From the NCBI RefSeq assembly GCF_019891545.1, contig NZ_JAHDIU010000008.1:62001-126000 (forward strand): a stretch of 64,000 nucleotides of DNA, given 5' to 3'. Made by a program: the position numbers and the translations under genes. The notes beneath the pieces were generated by a model. It was not told the origin of the DNA. It made no database searches and saw nothing but the letters and a program-made list of their open reading frames with translations. Shown one piece after another: positions 1 to 8,716 of this stretch (position 1 is the stretch's first letter; each line of letters opens with the position of its first letter). This DNA comes from Flavobacterium coralii (GTDB lineage Bacteria > Bacteroidota > Bacteroidia > Flavobacteriales > Flavobacteriaceae).

Positions 1-2
1 CG

Positions 3-380
3 CTGGCCATATATGCAGTATTGCTCTTTATACTCATCAAGCACAGCCTCGCCGACTTTGTACTGCCCGAACTTTATTATTATTTCCTTGGCAGCCTTAT
101 CAGTATAACAGGCGCTTTAGCCCTGGTTTTATTCAACTACAAAATAAGCCTGCATGTGCTTGGGGTGTCATCGTTAACGGTATTTGTTATCAGTATTTCT
201 GCCTATTACCACATACAGTTGTTATGGATAATTGCGACACTTATAACCTGCTGCGGTTTTGTGGCATCTGCCAGGCTTTTAGTAAAGGAGCATACACTAA
301 GCGGTATTTTGCTGGGAGCACTTATTGGTATTGTGCCGCAGGTGTTATTGTGGTTTGCATGGCTGTTTCCTGTAGTTTAG
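3..380 (+). CDS. C-terminal part of a multi-pass membrane protein (PAP2-like), cut by the window edge
   Basis: The reading frame is open from the first bases, so the true start lies upstream of the window and the TTG at 21 is not a real start. The visible 125 residues form about four hydrophobic segments. The pattern Lys-Ile-Ser-Leu-His near the middle and Ser-Ala-Arg-Leu-x5-His-Thr-Leu later resembles the last conserved part of Bacteroidota PAP2-like membrane proteins, where a His follows an SAR motif. The usual acid-phosphatase signature cannot be checked because the N-terminus is missing. The stop lies one base from the stop of the convergent porT-like gene. Function is unproven; the family call is tentative. 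Confidence 0.55.
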   Translation: MAIYAVLLFILIKHSLADFVLPELYYYFLGSLISITGALALVLFNYKISLHVLGVSSLTVFVISISAYYHIQLLWIIATLITCCGFVASARLLVKEHTLSGILLGALIGIVPQVLLWFAWLFPVV

Positions 381-381
381 G

Positions 382-1101
382 TTACAGTATATAAAACATA
401 AGCCCGAAGTTAACAGCATTAAGGTTTACCTGCTGCCCGTTGTCCAGTTTAGCATCTTTATTAAAAAGCGGGTTGAGCCCGTAGTACACATAAAAGTTCC
501 ACGTGTTCCACCCTGTCGCTATATAAGCACCATATAAAAGCCTGTTCATATCGTCATTGCCCTTTACTTTGGTACTGCCTCCGCTTAACGGGTAAAATTG
601 AGCCTTATCGGCAAAAAGGTAACTTGCTTTAAAGCCTGTGTACACCCTCCAGAACTTATGGCTTGAACTGTTTGAATTCCGCCAGCGGAATTCAATCGGC
701 AGCTCTAAGCAATGCAGCACCAGCTTGTTCTTGTCAAAATCATTGCTGTTGGGTTCTTCATACAGCATTGCACCTGCTGCTTCCGTGATTTTAAGATTAT
801 GCTTTATATTGCTGTAAGCGTAGCCCAAACCAACTGCAATGGCATAGGTTCGCGTTTCGTTAACGGGAATATCCCTTAAAAAGCCGAAAGAGATACCTGT
901 AGAAAAAGAATTTTGCGAATAATCACCGGGCTTGTTCTGCATCAGTATATACGAAACAGATGCATAAAATTGGTCTTCACGGTATTTTGGGTCAGAAAAA
1001 GTTGTAATACTGTCTGTATCCGTTACAGGCATTTCTTCCTCAGTCTGTGCAACACATGCCAGGCCTGTAAGCAATAAAATAAAGGTATGTAGCAGTCGCA
1101 T
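382..1101 (-). CDS. PorT-family outer-membrane beta-barrel protein
   Basis: The 239-residue protein starts with a Sec signal peptide ending near Ala-Cys-Val-Ala-Gln (residues 15-19). Alternating hydrophobic and aromatic strands with glycines follow, and it ends in an aromatic/Leu residue, all typical of a small outer-membrane barrel (PF13568-like). The segment around Leu-Glu-Leu-Pro-Ile-Glu-Phe-Arg-Trp-Arg is characteristic of Flavobacterium proteins annotated as PorT family. True PorT/SprT is an outer-membrane component of T9SS, but this family name covers many paralogues. I cannot say that this is the secretion component, so no symbol is given. It is convergent with the preceding membrane gene and sits next to the AI-2E permease on the same strand. 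Confidence 0.7.
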   Translation of the reverse strand: MRLLHTFILLLTGLACVAQTEEEMPVTDTDSITTFSDPKYREDQFYASVSYILMQNKPGDYSQNSFSTGISFGFLRDIPVNETRTYAIAVGLGYAYSNIKHNLKITEAAGAMLYEEPNSNDFDKNKLVLHCLELPIEFRWRNSNSSSHKFWRVYTGFKASYLFADKAQFYPLSGGSTKVKGNDDMNRLLYGAYIATGWNTWNFYVYYGLNPLFNKDAKLDNGQQVNLNAVNFGLMFYIL

Positions 1102-1149
1102 GGAGCCGTATTGAATTATTTACAAATATGCGAAAGTTTTGCTTATACT

Positions 1150-2196
1150 TCAGCTATCTTTTTGGCTGTTGTTGCCCAACAGGTAACCAAACGGTTTTAA
1201 AGGCTCTACATGGCCGAAAATCACGTTGGCTATAGCAAGTACAGGAACTGATAAAATCATGCCTATAACACCCCACAGGAGGCTTCCTGCAACAACGGCT
1301 ATAATAGTCATTAAAGGGTCGAGGTTTACTTTCTCTCCTACTACATACGGTTGTAAGATGTAGCTTTCCACAAACTGCCCAACCGTAAATGTTACAATAA
1401 TGCCTATAAGTGCACCGGTATCGCCATTAGTAACATAGCCCAACCCGATAGCCAGTACAAAACCAATAATATTACCAATGTACGGAATTATGGTAAGCAG
1501 CGCGGCAAGTATGCTTATTACTATAAAATTGCTTACGCCCGAAACACCCATACCTATTGCATAAAGCACCGTGAGGAAAATCATGAGCAGGAATTTACCG
1601 AAAAGATAACCCTGGGTTATAGAAGCGGTTTCGCCTAAAACCTGAGAGACCTCCTGCTTTTTTTCATCAGGGAACAGCTTTATGAAAAATTTGCGGAATT
1701 TACTGCGGTAGTTCAGTAAAAAGAAAATATAGATGAAGGTGAGCAGGTAATCGCCCATGAAAGAATAGAAACTGTTTATAAAGCCAAGCGCACGCTTGCC
1801 AACACTTTTTGCCGAAATAGAATCCTGCAGCTTAAGATCCTGCTTGTCTATAGGAGTATTGGAATATACTTTTTGCTCTAACTGTTCTACATGGGGCATC
1901 ATGCGCTCTTTAACCTTGTCCCAGTCATTCAGGAACTGCGATATCTGTAGCGAGACAATAAAAGCAAAGCCAATACTTAGCAACAGCAGGAATATAGTAC
2001 TTGTTAACGAAGCATATACACGCTTAAAGCCCCACTTTTCGAGCTTTGCTGATACCGGCACCATAAGCAGCGAAAGTATAACAGCAGTAACAAATGGCGC
2101 AAGGAAGGGCTTACCATCAGCAAGGCATAGAAACAGGAAATATATCCCTATTAAAAAAGCTGCGCCCCCGTAAAGAATCTTGCTTCCGAGTTTCAT
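1150..2196 (-). CDS. AI-2E family transporter / permease
   Basis: This is a 348-residue polytopic inner-membrane protein. Two hydrophobic helices lie at about 9-48, a third at 58-80, then a polar region rich in Lys/Gln (about 90-135), and finally a block of about five helices. That is the layout of the AI-2E exporter (TqsA/YdiK, PF01594) family. The conserved stretch Ile-Pro-Tyr-Ile-Gly-Asn, followed by a Gly-rich helix and the Val-Glu-Ser-Tyr-Ile-Leu-Gln-Pro segment, supports the family. Substrates vary within the family (autoinducer, Na+/H+), so none is assigned. Length is normal for the family. It stands alone between the barrel gene and the response regulator. Confidence 0.85.
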   Translation of the reverse strand: MKLGSKILYGGAAFLIGIYFLFLCLADGKPFLAPFVTAVILSLLMVPVSAKLEKWGFKRVYASLTSTIFLLLLSIGFAFIVSLQISQFLNDWDKVKERMMPHVEQLEQKVYSNTPIDKQDLKLQDSISAKSVGKRALGFINSFYSFMGDYLLTFIYIFFLLNYRSKFRKFFIKLFPDEKKQEVSQVLGETASITQGYLFGKFLLMIFLTVLYAIGMGVSGVSNFIVISILAALLTIIPYIGNIIGFVLAIGLGYVTNGDTGALIGIIVTFTVGQFVESYILQPYVVGEKVNLDPLMTIIAVVAGSLLWGVIGMILSVPVLAIANVIFGHVEPLKPFGYLLGNNSQKDS

Positions 2197-2258
2197 AGTG
2201 TAAGGTTTTAGTTAAAGGTATTTATCCTGTAACAAAACCAAAAGTTTTTTAGGAAACT

Positions 2259-2690
2259 TTAATATTCGCTGGCATTGGGGTGATGGCAGTATGTCCAGTA
2301 TTTAAGTATGATAGAAATAAGTTCTTTCATGTCTTTGTAATCATCACCTTTCTGAAAAAAACCCTGTATCGTCATTTTAATGTAAGCCTCATTAACAGCC
2401 TTTTGGTTTACGGTGGTAGAATAAAAAACAAAAGGTATGCTCTTTTTGCGAAGGTAATCATCAGAGTCTATCCTGCATTTAAACTCGAGCCCGCTTTCAT
2501 AAGGCATGTTGATATCACTGAAGATTATAAAAACAGGATCTTTAGTCGATTTAAGATAATCATACGCTTTAAGTGTAGTATCAAACCAAACCACAGGATT
2601 TTCATATCCCAGCTCTTTTACAATATCTTCAAAAACTTCTTTATCATCTGCATCATCCTCCACTAACACTATGGGGCTTGTTTTATTCAT
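2259..2690 (-). CDS. Single-domain response regulator (CheY-like receiver)
   Basis: The 143-residue protein consists only of a receiver domain. The acidic pocket is Glu11-Asp12-Asp13, the phospho-acceptor is Asp59 in Ser-Asp-Ile-Asn-Met-Pro, the conserved Ser/Thr is in Tyr-Ser-Thr-Thr (about 90-93), and the conserved Lys is Lys114 in Phe-Gln-Lys-Gly. All catalytic receiver residues are therefore present and no DNA-binding output domain follows. Such stand-alone receivers act by protein contact or in phosphorelays. No kinase is adjacent; the nearest one in the window is about 12 kb away. Partner unknown. Confidence 0.88.
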   Translation of the reverse strand: MNKTSPIVLVEDDADDKEVFEDIVKELGYENPVVWFDTTLKAYDYLKSTKDPVFIIFSDINMPYESGLEFKCRIDSDDYLRKKSIPFVFYSTTVNQKAVNEAYIKMTIQGFFQKGDDYKDMKELISIILKYWTYCHHPNASEY

Positions 2691-2763
2691 AACGGTATCT
2701 TTTTGCGTTTGTAAATAAAAATACTAATTATAAAGCAGACAGCAAGATATAAGCCCTTAAACT

Positions 2764-4980
2764 TTACCATTTAATTTTTACGGTACTATTACCTGTTACC
2801 GCAAATGATATACTTTTCTGCTTTGCCCCATCACTTTCTATTCCCCGCAAGGCAACCCCGTTTTTGCCAGAAAGCATGGTTACACTAAAATCAGGAAGTT
2901 TGGCATCCTCGCGCGCAATAAGAATTAAGCAGCACTCAAGCCTCGGGTCTCCGTTAAGGGTTATTGTAGCCGATTTTTTATATGATGTTATCTTTCTTAC
3001 CGGATAATCGGTATATACCATAAAATTTTCATTTTTAATTTTATGGTATTGCCGCGGCAACACCCCAAATGCTATGCCTGCGCCATATACCTCCTGTCCC
3101 ACCTGCCCCGATTTGTTCCAGCCATCCTGAAGGTCTTCCAGTGCTATCCACAGATTGGGGTCTATCTCTCCCGTTTTTACCTCTCCCGACAACACCTCCT
3201 GCGGCAGCATTGGCGGGTAATAAAAAGGCATGCGGTTAATCAGAAATTTAATCATTTCAGCCACCAGCAGCCTTACCGATGGCATTATATCTATACCCTC
3301 AGCTTCTTTAAGATAATTATGCAGTCCCGCAAATACCTCCTGCTCTTCATAAGCCGCGGTATATGGTGCGTCGTTAAGCGGATAAACAGAAAAGAAAGTA
3401 GGATAATGTGCCGCATACCCGTAGCCGCAATCCCACAGCTGTACATTTTTAAGTATCGCGGCTATACAGGCATAACTCAGGTTAAGAAAGGTTTCATCTT
3501 TTGTTTCTTTATACAGCCGCAGCATTGCCCCTGCAGAAAAAGCAGTATTATTTGCCTGGTAAAATATAGAAAAGCCGAGCCCCTTCAGTTTTTTAGCTGC
3601 CCGTACGGCTTCGTTCAAGTAATACCTGTCACCGGTTAGCTGCCATATCTGTATCATAAGGTGTGCATAAGCACCGGGAACATCCTTTTCACCACCTTCG
3701 CCTTCTTTTGTTTCTGCCTTAATAACTTCAAGGGTTGACATTTTATAAAACACAGGCCACTCATAATTAAAATGCTTTGCCACTTTTATTGCATAGCCAA
3801 CAGATTCTAAAACTAATTTTTTTGCCTGCTCATCACCATTAAGGGCAAGCCGTGAGAGGTTCATCAGCGGGTGGTGCAGGTACCAGGAATCCATCAGTTC
3901 CGGCTTTTTTTGTTCTTCAGCACCATCCAGCTTGTCTTGCCATTTGGGGTGCCAGCGTACAATTGTATTTAATTGCTCATCATAAAATGCAGGAAGCCCG
4001 TCTTTAAGTGTGTTAATTAAATAGCTGTGGTCTTCACCGCTCCAAAGGTCATAATCAATTAGCGGCATCAACACCGCAAGCTGAACCATAATTTCAGGAG
4101 GGTTATCATAATCGCTTACATACGCATTAAGATATGAGCGCCCGCCTACAAACTTCCAGCAGCCTTTATGATTGATAAGCCCTTCAAGCCCTTTATGTAC
4201 AATTTCAGGCCACGGGTAGTATTTTGTTTGTGGCCTGGGTAGTTTAAGGTATATGGCTGCAAGGTAATCTATAAACTGCTGCGTTATCTCAAAATCATCA
4301 CCCGGAATATTTTCTGAAAGGATTATGGATGCATCACTTATTTTAAATTTTTCCCCACCGGGTAAGGGCTTGTCTGTACTATGCGGGAGCCTGAAGCCTG
4401 TTTCGGGCCACTGCCCTCCTACCAGCTCTGCCGCAGATGTTTCGGTAGCATTGCAATAATCGTTCAACGATGTAAGGTTCTGAAAATAAAAAACCGACCC
4501 CGTAGCAGGTTTCTGCATACTCATAAAGAGAAGGCCTGAACAAGTACCCACCTGATGGACATGGATTTCGCCCGACGTATTTTGAAGGCTGCCGCTTTTT
4601 GTTACAGGCATAATGTCGCGGGGGGAATGCGGTATATGAACATCAAAAGCAGGGGTATAAACCGTTTCATACTTCAGGTACAGATAATCATCCTCTATAA
4701 TAGATATTTTTGATGTATATGTACCTGTGGCATCTTTTACATTAACTATACTATTTTTTTCATCATCTTCTGATATACTCAACAGTTCCATAGGCCCGGC
4801 AGGAGTATATACAGGCCTGAATGCCATACCCGATCCTTTGGGCCACAACACTTTTACCAAAAGCCCGTTTTGTGTAGCACAAAGCATAAATGTATAACCA
4901 CGCAGTTCTTTTTCGAACAGGGGGTTACAGGTTTCCAAATCCCTTTGCGCTGCCGCCGTTGATGCAGAAATTGGCTTCAT
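2764..4980 (-). CDS. Unrecognised 738-residue protein, possibly six-hairpin glycosidase-like
   Basis: No signal peptide or transmembrane helix is visible, so the protein is probably cytoplasmic. The first about 220 residues look beta-rich (a lectin/sandwich-like N-part). The middle (about 230-620) has repeated helical segments with Trp/Tyr/His clusters such as Trp-His-Pro-Lys-Trp, Tyr-Leu-His-His-Pro and several Ala-rich helices, which suggests an alpha/alpha toroid as in six-hairpin glycosidases. A short beta-rich tail follows. I do not recognise a named family and cannot point to a proven catalytic acid. It begins 25 bases after the stop of the upstream short-chain dehydrogenase on the same strand, so the two probably form an operon and may share a carbohydrate substrate. 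Confidence 0.6.
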   Translation of the reverse strand: MKPISASTAAAQRDLETCNPLFEKELRGYTFMLCATQNGLLVKVLWPKGSGMAFRPVYTPAGPMELLSISEDDEKNSIVNVKDATGTYTSKISIIEDDYLYLKYETVYTPAFDVHIPHSPRDIMPVTKSGSLQNTSGEIHVHQVGTCSGLLFMSMQKPATGSVFYFQNLTSLNDYCNATETSAAELVGGQWPETGFRLPHSTDKPLPGGEKFKISDASIILSENIPGDDFEITQQFIDYLAAIYLKLPRPQTKYYPWPEIVHKGLEGLINHKGCWKFVGGRSYLNAYVSDYDNPPEIMVQLAVLMPLIDYDLWSGEDHSYLINTLKDGLPAFYDEQLNTIVRWHPKWQDKLDGAEEQKKPELMDSWYLHHPLMNLSRLALNGDEQAKKLVLESVGYAIKVAKHFNYEWPVFYKMSTLEVIKAETKEGEGGEKDVPGAYAHLMIQIWQLTGDRYYLNEAVRAAKKLKGLGFSIFYQANNTAFSAGAMLRLYKETKDETFLNLSYACIAAILKNVQLWDCGYGYAAHYPTFFSVYPLNDAPYTAAYEEQEVFAGLHNYLKEAEGIDIMPSVRLLVAEMIKFLINRMPFYYPPMLPQEVLSGEVKTGEIDPNLWIALEDLQDGWNKSGQVGQEVYGAGIAFGVLPRQYHKIKNENFMVYTDYPVRKITSYKKSATITLNGDPRLECCLILIAREDAKLPDFSVTMLSGKNGVALRGIESDGAKQKSISFAVTGNSTVKIKW

Positions 4981-5005
4981 AACAAACGAATTTAAATTTT
5001 TACTA

Positions 5006-5761
5006 CTAAATAAGCTGAAGGTGCGGCCTTACTTTAAGCTCTACCACATCACAACGTTTTGGCTGCGAAATGCAGTACAGCACAGCCATGGCAATATCAT
5101 CTGCCTTTAGCATCTTTCCTGATGCAACTTCTTCACGTTTCTTTTCGGTGTCCTGCTGTTGCATGTCGGTATCTACAGCGCCGGGCTCAATAAGGCTTAT
5201 TTTAATGCCGTCGGGGTTTACCTGCTTGCGCAACGCTTCTGAGAAACCCTGTATGCCTGACTTTGTAGCCACATAAACCGCACTTTTTTCTTCCCTCACA
5301 TCTGCACTCATAGAGCCAATATTCACAATATGCCCCCCACCGTTATCTTTCATGATTTTAATGGCCTCACCCGCACAGGCAAGATAACCCAGCAAATTGG
5401 TTTTTACGGCATACTCCCAGTCTTTATAACCGCCATCCGTCACACTGCCGAAGCCTATCGCGGCATTATTTATCAGTACATCAAGCCCCCCCAATTCTTC
5501 CTTAACAGTATCAAATATTTTTTTGATATCCTCTTCTTTAGCGGTATCTGCTGTAAAGCCGATAACAGTAACGCCAGCCTGTTCTTCAATATCGCGAAGC
5601 GCATCATTAAGCTCCTGCTCATGCCTGCCAAACACGGCTACTGTTGCGCCAAGCTTTGCCAGCAAAACGGCTGTTGCCCTGCCAATACCTGTTGTTCCTC
5701 CGGAAATTAAAACCTTTTTACCCTGCACTTGTTGCGGCAGGTATTCCTGTATATTCTCCAT
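5006..5761 (-). CDS. Short-chain dehydrogenase/reductase (SDR family)
   Basis: This is a classical SDR of 251 residues. It has the Rossmann motif Gly-Gly-Thr-Thr-Gly-Ile-Gly near residues 21-27, Asn-Asn-Ala-Ala in the middle, a catalytic Ser (Gly-Ser-Met-Ser), and Tyr-Val-Ala-Thr-Lys as the YxxxK motif. It should be an NAD(P)-dependent oxidoreductase of a small alcohol, ketone or sugar. I chose the ATG at 5761 over a TTG at 5785: an AGGA lies just upstream and the resulting N-terminus (Met-Glu-Asn-Ile) leads directly into the fold. The gene precedes the 738-residue protein with a 25-base gap. The substrate cannot be told from sequence. Confidence 0.85.
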   Translation of the reverse strand: MENIQEYLPQQVQGKKVLISGGTTGIGRATAVLLAKLGATVAVFGRHEQELNDALRDIEEQAGVTVIGFTADTAKEEDIKKIFDTVKEELGGLDVLINNAAIGFGSVTDGGYKDWEYAVKTNLLGYLACAGEAIKIMKDNGGGHIVNIGSMSADVREEKSAVYVATKSGIQGFSEALRKQVNPDGIKISLIEPGAVDTDMQQQDTEKKREEVASGKMLKADDIAMAVLYCISQPKRCDVVELKVRPHLQLI

Positions 5762-5861
5762 AATCCTATATATAAAATTTAACAATTCTAAAGCCTTTAG
5801 TGTATTTTAAAGGTAGCAAGGCGGCTTGTAATGAGTGTTATATTTAATATAGATTTATGCT

Positions 5862-6947
5862 TTAAGGCAAATTATTATTAATAAGGCTTTTATCAGTGTC
5901 GCCACTTTCGTTGTTCATTACTGTAACACGGGTGCGCGGCAGGCTTTCAGGATAGTTTCTTTGCAGGTAATCTATCAGCTTTTCCCGTATATGAACCCGC
6001 AAATCCCATGCTGTGCCCGAATCTTTTGCACTCATTAATGCCCGTATTTCCATTACATCAGCCTTTGCATCTGTAACCTGCATGACATTTACCTTACCAT
6101 CCCAAAGTGGTGTGTCATTCAGCAGCCTTGTAAGCTCTCCCCTAAGCTCATCTACCGGCACATGAAAGTCAGTGTAAATAAATACCGTGCCCAGAATTTC
6201 AGATGTCGTGCGTGTCCAGTTCTGGAAGGGCTTATCTATAAAATATGTGGTGGGTACTACAAGCCTTCGCTTATCCCAAATGCTTATTACTACATAAGTA
6301 AGTGTTATTTCTTCAATCCTGCCCCACTCGCCTTCTACAATTACAACATCGTCCAGCCGGATGGGCTGTGTTATGGCTATCTGAATTCCTGCCAGCAGGG
6401 TACCCAGTGCTTTTTGTGCCGAAAAACCTATAATTATACCCGCTATACCTGCCGAAGCCAGCACGCTTGCCCCTATCGACTGTATGCTTTCAAAACTCAT
6501 AAGCGCTGCACCTATCGCCAGAACAGTTATCACGAAAACGGCAACCCTTTCCAGGATATTAAACTGTGTGTAAACGCGGCGTGCTGCAAGGTTATCAGCG
6601 GCTGTTATATCATATTTCCTGATAAGCCCGCTCTTAACCACCCTTACCATTATGATGAGGAACCACGTAATACTCAGGATGAGCAGCAGGATACCAATGT
6701 GCCCTACTATGCCGGAATAGGAATCATCAAAAATATCTGCCGCAACACCTATGCGGATTACCAGAGATATAATAAAGAGTATGAGGGGGACTTTAATGCG
6801 GTGTGCAAAGTTTACAGGGAGTATATTACGCGGATTTTTACCTACTTTTTTTAATATAAAAAAGATAACTGTAAATGCCACCACAAGCCCTGCAACGCTA
6901 AAAATAATATATTTTATAAGGTCTGAATCCAGGTTTGCTAAATCCAT
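5862..6947 (-). CDS. Small-conductance mechanosensitive channel family protein (MscS)
   Basis: Starting at the ATG at 6947 (Met-Asp-Leu-Ala-Asn) gives 361 residues. A longer frame to 7067 adds 40 residues with no family resemblance. Four hydrophobic helices occupy about 12-35, 55-75, 85-108 and 130-160. The Gly/Ala-rich pore helix follows (Gly-Ile-Ala-Gly-Ile-Ile-Ile-Gly-Phe-Ser-Ala-Gln), then the MscS beta domain (Asp-Asp-Val-Val-Ile-Val-Glu-Gly-Glu-Trp-Gly). This pore-plus-beta signature defines MscS channels, which open on membrane tension to release osmolytes. The tail ends shortly after an Arg-Thr-Arg-Val motif. It is monocistronic as far as can be seen. Confidence 0.88.
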   Translation of the reverse strand: MDLANLDSDLIKYIIFSVAGLVVAFTVIFFILKKVGKNPRNILPVNFAHRIKVPLILFIISLVIRIGVAADIFDDSYSGIVGHIGILLLILSITWFLIIMVRVVKSGLIRKYDITAADNLAARRVYTQFNILERVAVFVITVLAIGAALMSFESIQSIGASVLASAGIAGIIIGFSAQKALGTLLAGIQIAITQPIRLDDVVIVEGEWGRIEEITLTYVVISIWDKRRLVVPTTYFIDKPFQNWTRTTSEILGTVFIYTDFHVPVDELRGELTRLLNDTPLWDGKVNVMQVTDAKADVMEIRALMSAKDSGTAWDLRVHIREKLIDYLQRNYPESLPRTRVTVMNNESGDTDKSLINNNLP

Positions 6948-7128
6948 AAATAAGTTGCTTTTATTGATTTGGCATATAAAATTAGTTAACCCTGTTTTTA
7001 AAGAAAACCTATTAAAGAATACCTTAACAAAAAAGAAGGGTGTTCTACAAATGCTAACGGATTGCATACAAAGACTTAATCTTTAGTTAACTATGATTTT
7101 TGTCATAACAGGCAACCGTAAATGTTAG

Positions 7129-7136
7129 TATATTTG
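7129..7136 (+). promoter_or_regulatory. -7 promoter element TATATTTG
   Basis: The sequence matches the Bacteroidota sigma-A -7 consensus TAnnTTTG exactly and lies 24 bases before the ATG of the HPF-like gene. A TTTG occurs upstream at 7099-7102, but the 26-base spacing is longer than usual, so only the -7 element is claimed. Confidence 0.6.
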
Positions 7137-7160
7137 TGTATAACCACAAAATAAAAGACC

Positions 7161-7475
7161 ATGTTAATACAGATCAACACTGATAAGAACATTGAAGGGC
7201 ACGAAAGAATGGAAAGCTACTTTAGCGGTATTTTGCAGAATGCGCTAAAAAAGTATGAAGACAAAATAACTAGGCTTGAAGTACACCTGGGCGATGAAAA
7301 CAGCAACAAAGGCGGAGACGGCGATAAACGCTGTATGATTGAGGCACGTGTAGCAGGATTAAAACCTGTTGGAGTTGTGCACCATGCCGACACAATAGAA
7401 AAAGCAGTATCGGGCGCGACGGACAGGATTAAACATGCACTTGAGCATACTTTCGGGAAACTTAATGCACATTAA
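7161..7475 (+). CDS. HPF/RaiA family ribosome-associated protein
   Basis: The 104-residue protein has the short-HPF layout: an N-terminal strand, a helix with an Arg-Met-Glu-Ser-Tyr motif, a strand Ile-Thr-Arg-Leu-Glu-Val-His-Leu, a charged loop with Asp-Lys-Arg-Cys-Met-Ile-Glu-Ala-Arg, and a final amphipathic helix. The family binds the 30S decoding region in stationary phase and blocks or stabilises ribosomes. There is no long-HPF C-terminal dimerisation domain. A clean TAnnTTTG element lies just upstream. The gene is followed by the MITE-like repeat. Family call is good; the physiological role is inferred. Confidence 0.82.
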   Translation: MLIQINTDKNIEGHERMESYFSGILQNALKKYEDKITRLEVHLGDENSNKGGDGDKRCMIEARVAGLKPVGVVHHADTIEKAVSGATDRIKHALEHTFGKLNAH

Positions 7476-7497
7476 AAATACGACAAACTAAATACAA

Positions 7498-7629
7498 GGG
7501 GCTGCCTCAAAAATGCTTTTACCAGCATTTTGTCATTCCGACGACAGGAGGAATCTTAACTAAATCAACTATTTAAGATTCTTCACTTCGCTACCGCTTC
7601 GTTCAGAATGACACTTTTGAGACAACCTC
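7498..7629. repeat. MITE-like palindromic repeat with terminal inverted repeats
   Basis: The ends are imperfect inverted repeats: the left end reads GGGGCTGCCTCAAAA, and the right end read in reverse is GAGGTTGTCTCAAAA. Inside, a second inverted pair is formed by TGTCATTCCGAC with GGAATCTT on the left, and AAGATTC with CAGAATGACA on the right, so about 130 bases fold into a long hairpin. No ORF is inside. The layout is that of a miniature inverted-repeat element and resembles intergenic repeats I know from Flavobacterium genomes. It lies between two convergent genes, where the hairpin may also stop transcription. Confidence 0.75.
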
Positions 7630-7633
7630 TTTT

Positions 7634-8608
7634 TTATAACGCTCCAAGTATCTTGTCCATAACCCAGGCAGTATGTGCAGCGGTTACACCCGTAGAAGGA
7701 TGCACAGCATTACCCAGCAGGTGCTCCTTTATATTACGGACATGATATAATTGTATATTCTCCGGATTCTCTATAAATACTTCTGTAACCCCGCTTTCAT
7801 TTTCAAGCACAAGCGGCACTTCGTTAAATACAGAAAATTTTATTACACCCTTACTACCCATAATTTCAGCTTCATCCCTGCGGGTATGGCACCCAAAATT
7901 AAATGAAGCCGAGCCAGTTGTACCATTTTCATGTATCCAGCATGCAGTTATGGCATCTTTAGCGGTATATAGTCCCTGCTGGTTAGTTGCTATGCCTTTC
8001 GCATCTGTGACATCGCCAAGCAGGTGTATGAAAAGGTCTAAGCCATGGCTTGCCAGATCATCAAAATAACCTGCTGTAGCAATATTGCTGTCGGTACGCC
8101 AGTTATATTCGCCTGATACATCTACAGCCGAAGGCGTGCGGGTTAACAGCCAGCTAATGTGCCTTATCTCTCCAATAGCACCGCTGCTTATCCATTCGGC
8201 AATTTTTGCAAAACGAGGCAGCGAGCGGCGGTAATAAGCCACAAAAAGCGGCAACCCCTTATCCTGAAATGCATTACAGATTGTAACACAATCTTTATAG
8301 CGTGGCGCCATGGGCTTTTCTATACAGCAGGGTTTGCCTGCCTTAGCCACCATCAGCGCATAATATTTATGTGTATCGGGCGGTGTTGCAATATACACGG
8401 CATCTACGGCCGGATCATTTATTAGCGCTTCCGCATCGGTATAAAAAGTAGGGACATTATGCCTTTTGGCATAGTCGGCAGCCTTTCCGGCATCGCGCCG
8501 CATTACCGCCTGAAGCGCAAAGCTATCCGTTTTATAATATGCCGGACCGCTTTTACGCTCGGTAACACTGCCGCAGCCAATAATACCCCGCCTTATTATC
8601 TTATCCAT
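7634..8608 (-). CDS. Gfo/Idh/MocA family oxidoreductase
   Basis: The 324-residue protein has an N-terminal Rossmann fold starting Ile-Ile-Gly-Cys-Gly-Ser-Val. Tyr-Ile-Ala-Thr-Pro-Pro-Asp-Thr-His and the signature Glu-Lys-Pro (in Cys-Cys-Ile-Glu-Lys-Pro-Met) lie near residue 97, and a C-terminal beta-sheet domain contains the Gly-x-x-Asp-Asp-Leu-Ala-Ser-His-Gly-Leu-Asp motif. Members oxidise or reduce sugars, inositols and related compounds with NAD(P), and the Lys of EKP is catalytic. Length is typical. It is single, convergent with the HPF-like gene, and its stop lies 5 bases from the MITE-like repeat. Substrate unknown. Confidence 0.88.
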   Translation of the reverse strand: MDKIIRRGIIGCGSVTERKSGPAYYKTDSFALQAVMRRDAGKAADYAKRHNVPTFYTDAEALINDPAVDAVYIATPPDTHKYYALMVAKAGKPCCIEKPMAPRYKDCVTICNAFQDKGLPLFVAYYRRSLPRFAKIAEWISSGAIGEIRHISWLLTRTPSAVDVSGEYNWRTDSNIATAGYFDDLASHGLDLFIHLLGDVTDAKGIATNQQGLYTAKDAITACWIHENGTTGSASFNFGCHTRRDEAEIMGSKGVIKFSVFNEVPLVLENESGVTEVFIENPENIQLYHVRNIKEHLLGNAVHPSTGVTAAHTAWVMDKILGAL

Positions 8609-8664
8609 AACGTTTTGTAGTTAGTCAGGATATAAAAATATAAAATTGAACTGTGCATAATGCA

Positions 8665-8689
8665 AAACCCTGCGTTTTACGCAGGGTTT
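8665..8689. terminator. Hairpin between DUF6029 gene and Gfo/Idh gene
   Basis: A perfect 11-bp inverted repeat AAACCCTGCGT / ACGCAGGGTTT has a 3-base loop, but the U-tract is limited to the stem end. It lies downstream of the DUF6029 gene, whose stop is at 8717 on the minus strand, and probably ends that transcript. Confidence 0.65.
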
Positions 8690-8716
8690 AAATAGAAGTA
8701 TAGTTAGAGTTAGTTA

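Noticed and set aside
382-1101. Naming the barrel gene porT
   Set aside because: Many paralogues share this fold. The usual porT context and diagnostic residues could not be confirmed from sequence alone.
3043-3639. 198-codon open frame opposite the 738-residue protein
   Set aside because: It is antisense to a longer, well-behaved ORF. Its composition (many Cys, His, Arg) is typical of a shadow frame and it has no promoter.
6162-6854. 230-codon open frame opposite the MscS-type channel
   Set aside because: It is antisense to a gene with clear channel motifs, and its translation is unlike a folded protein (very rich in Cys and Tyr).
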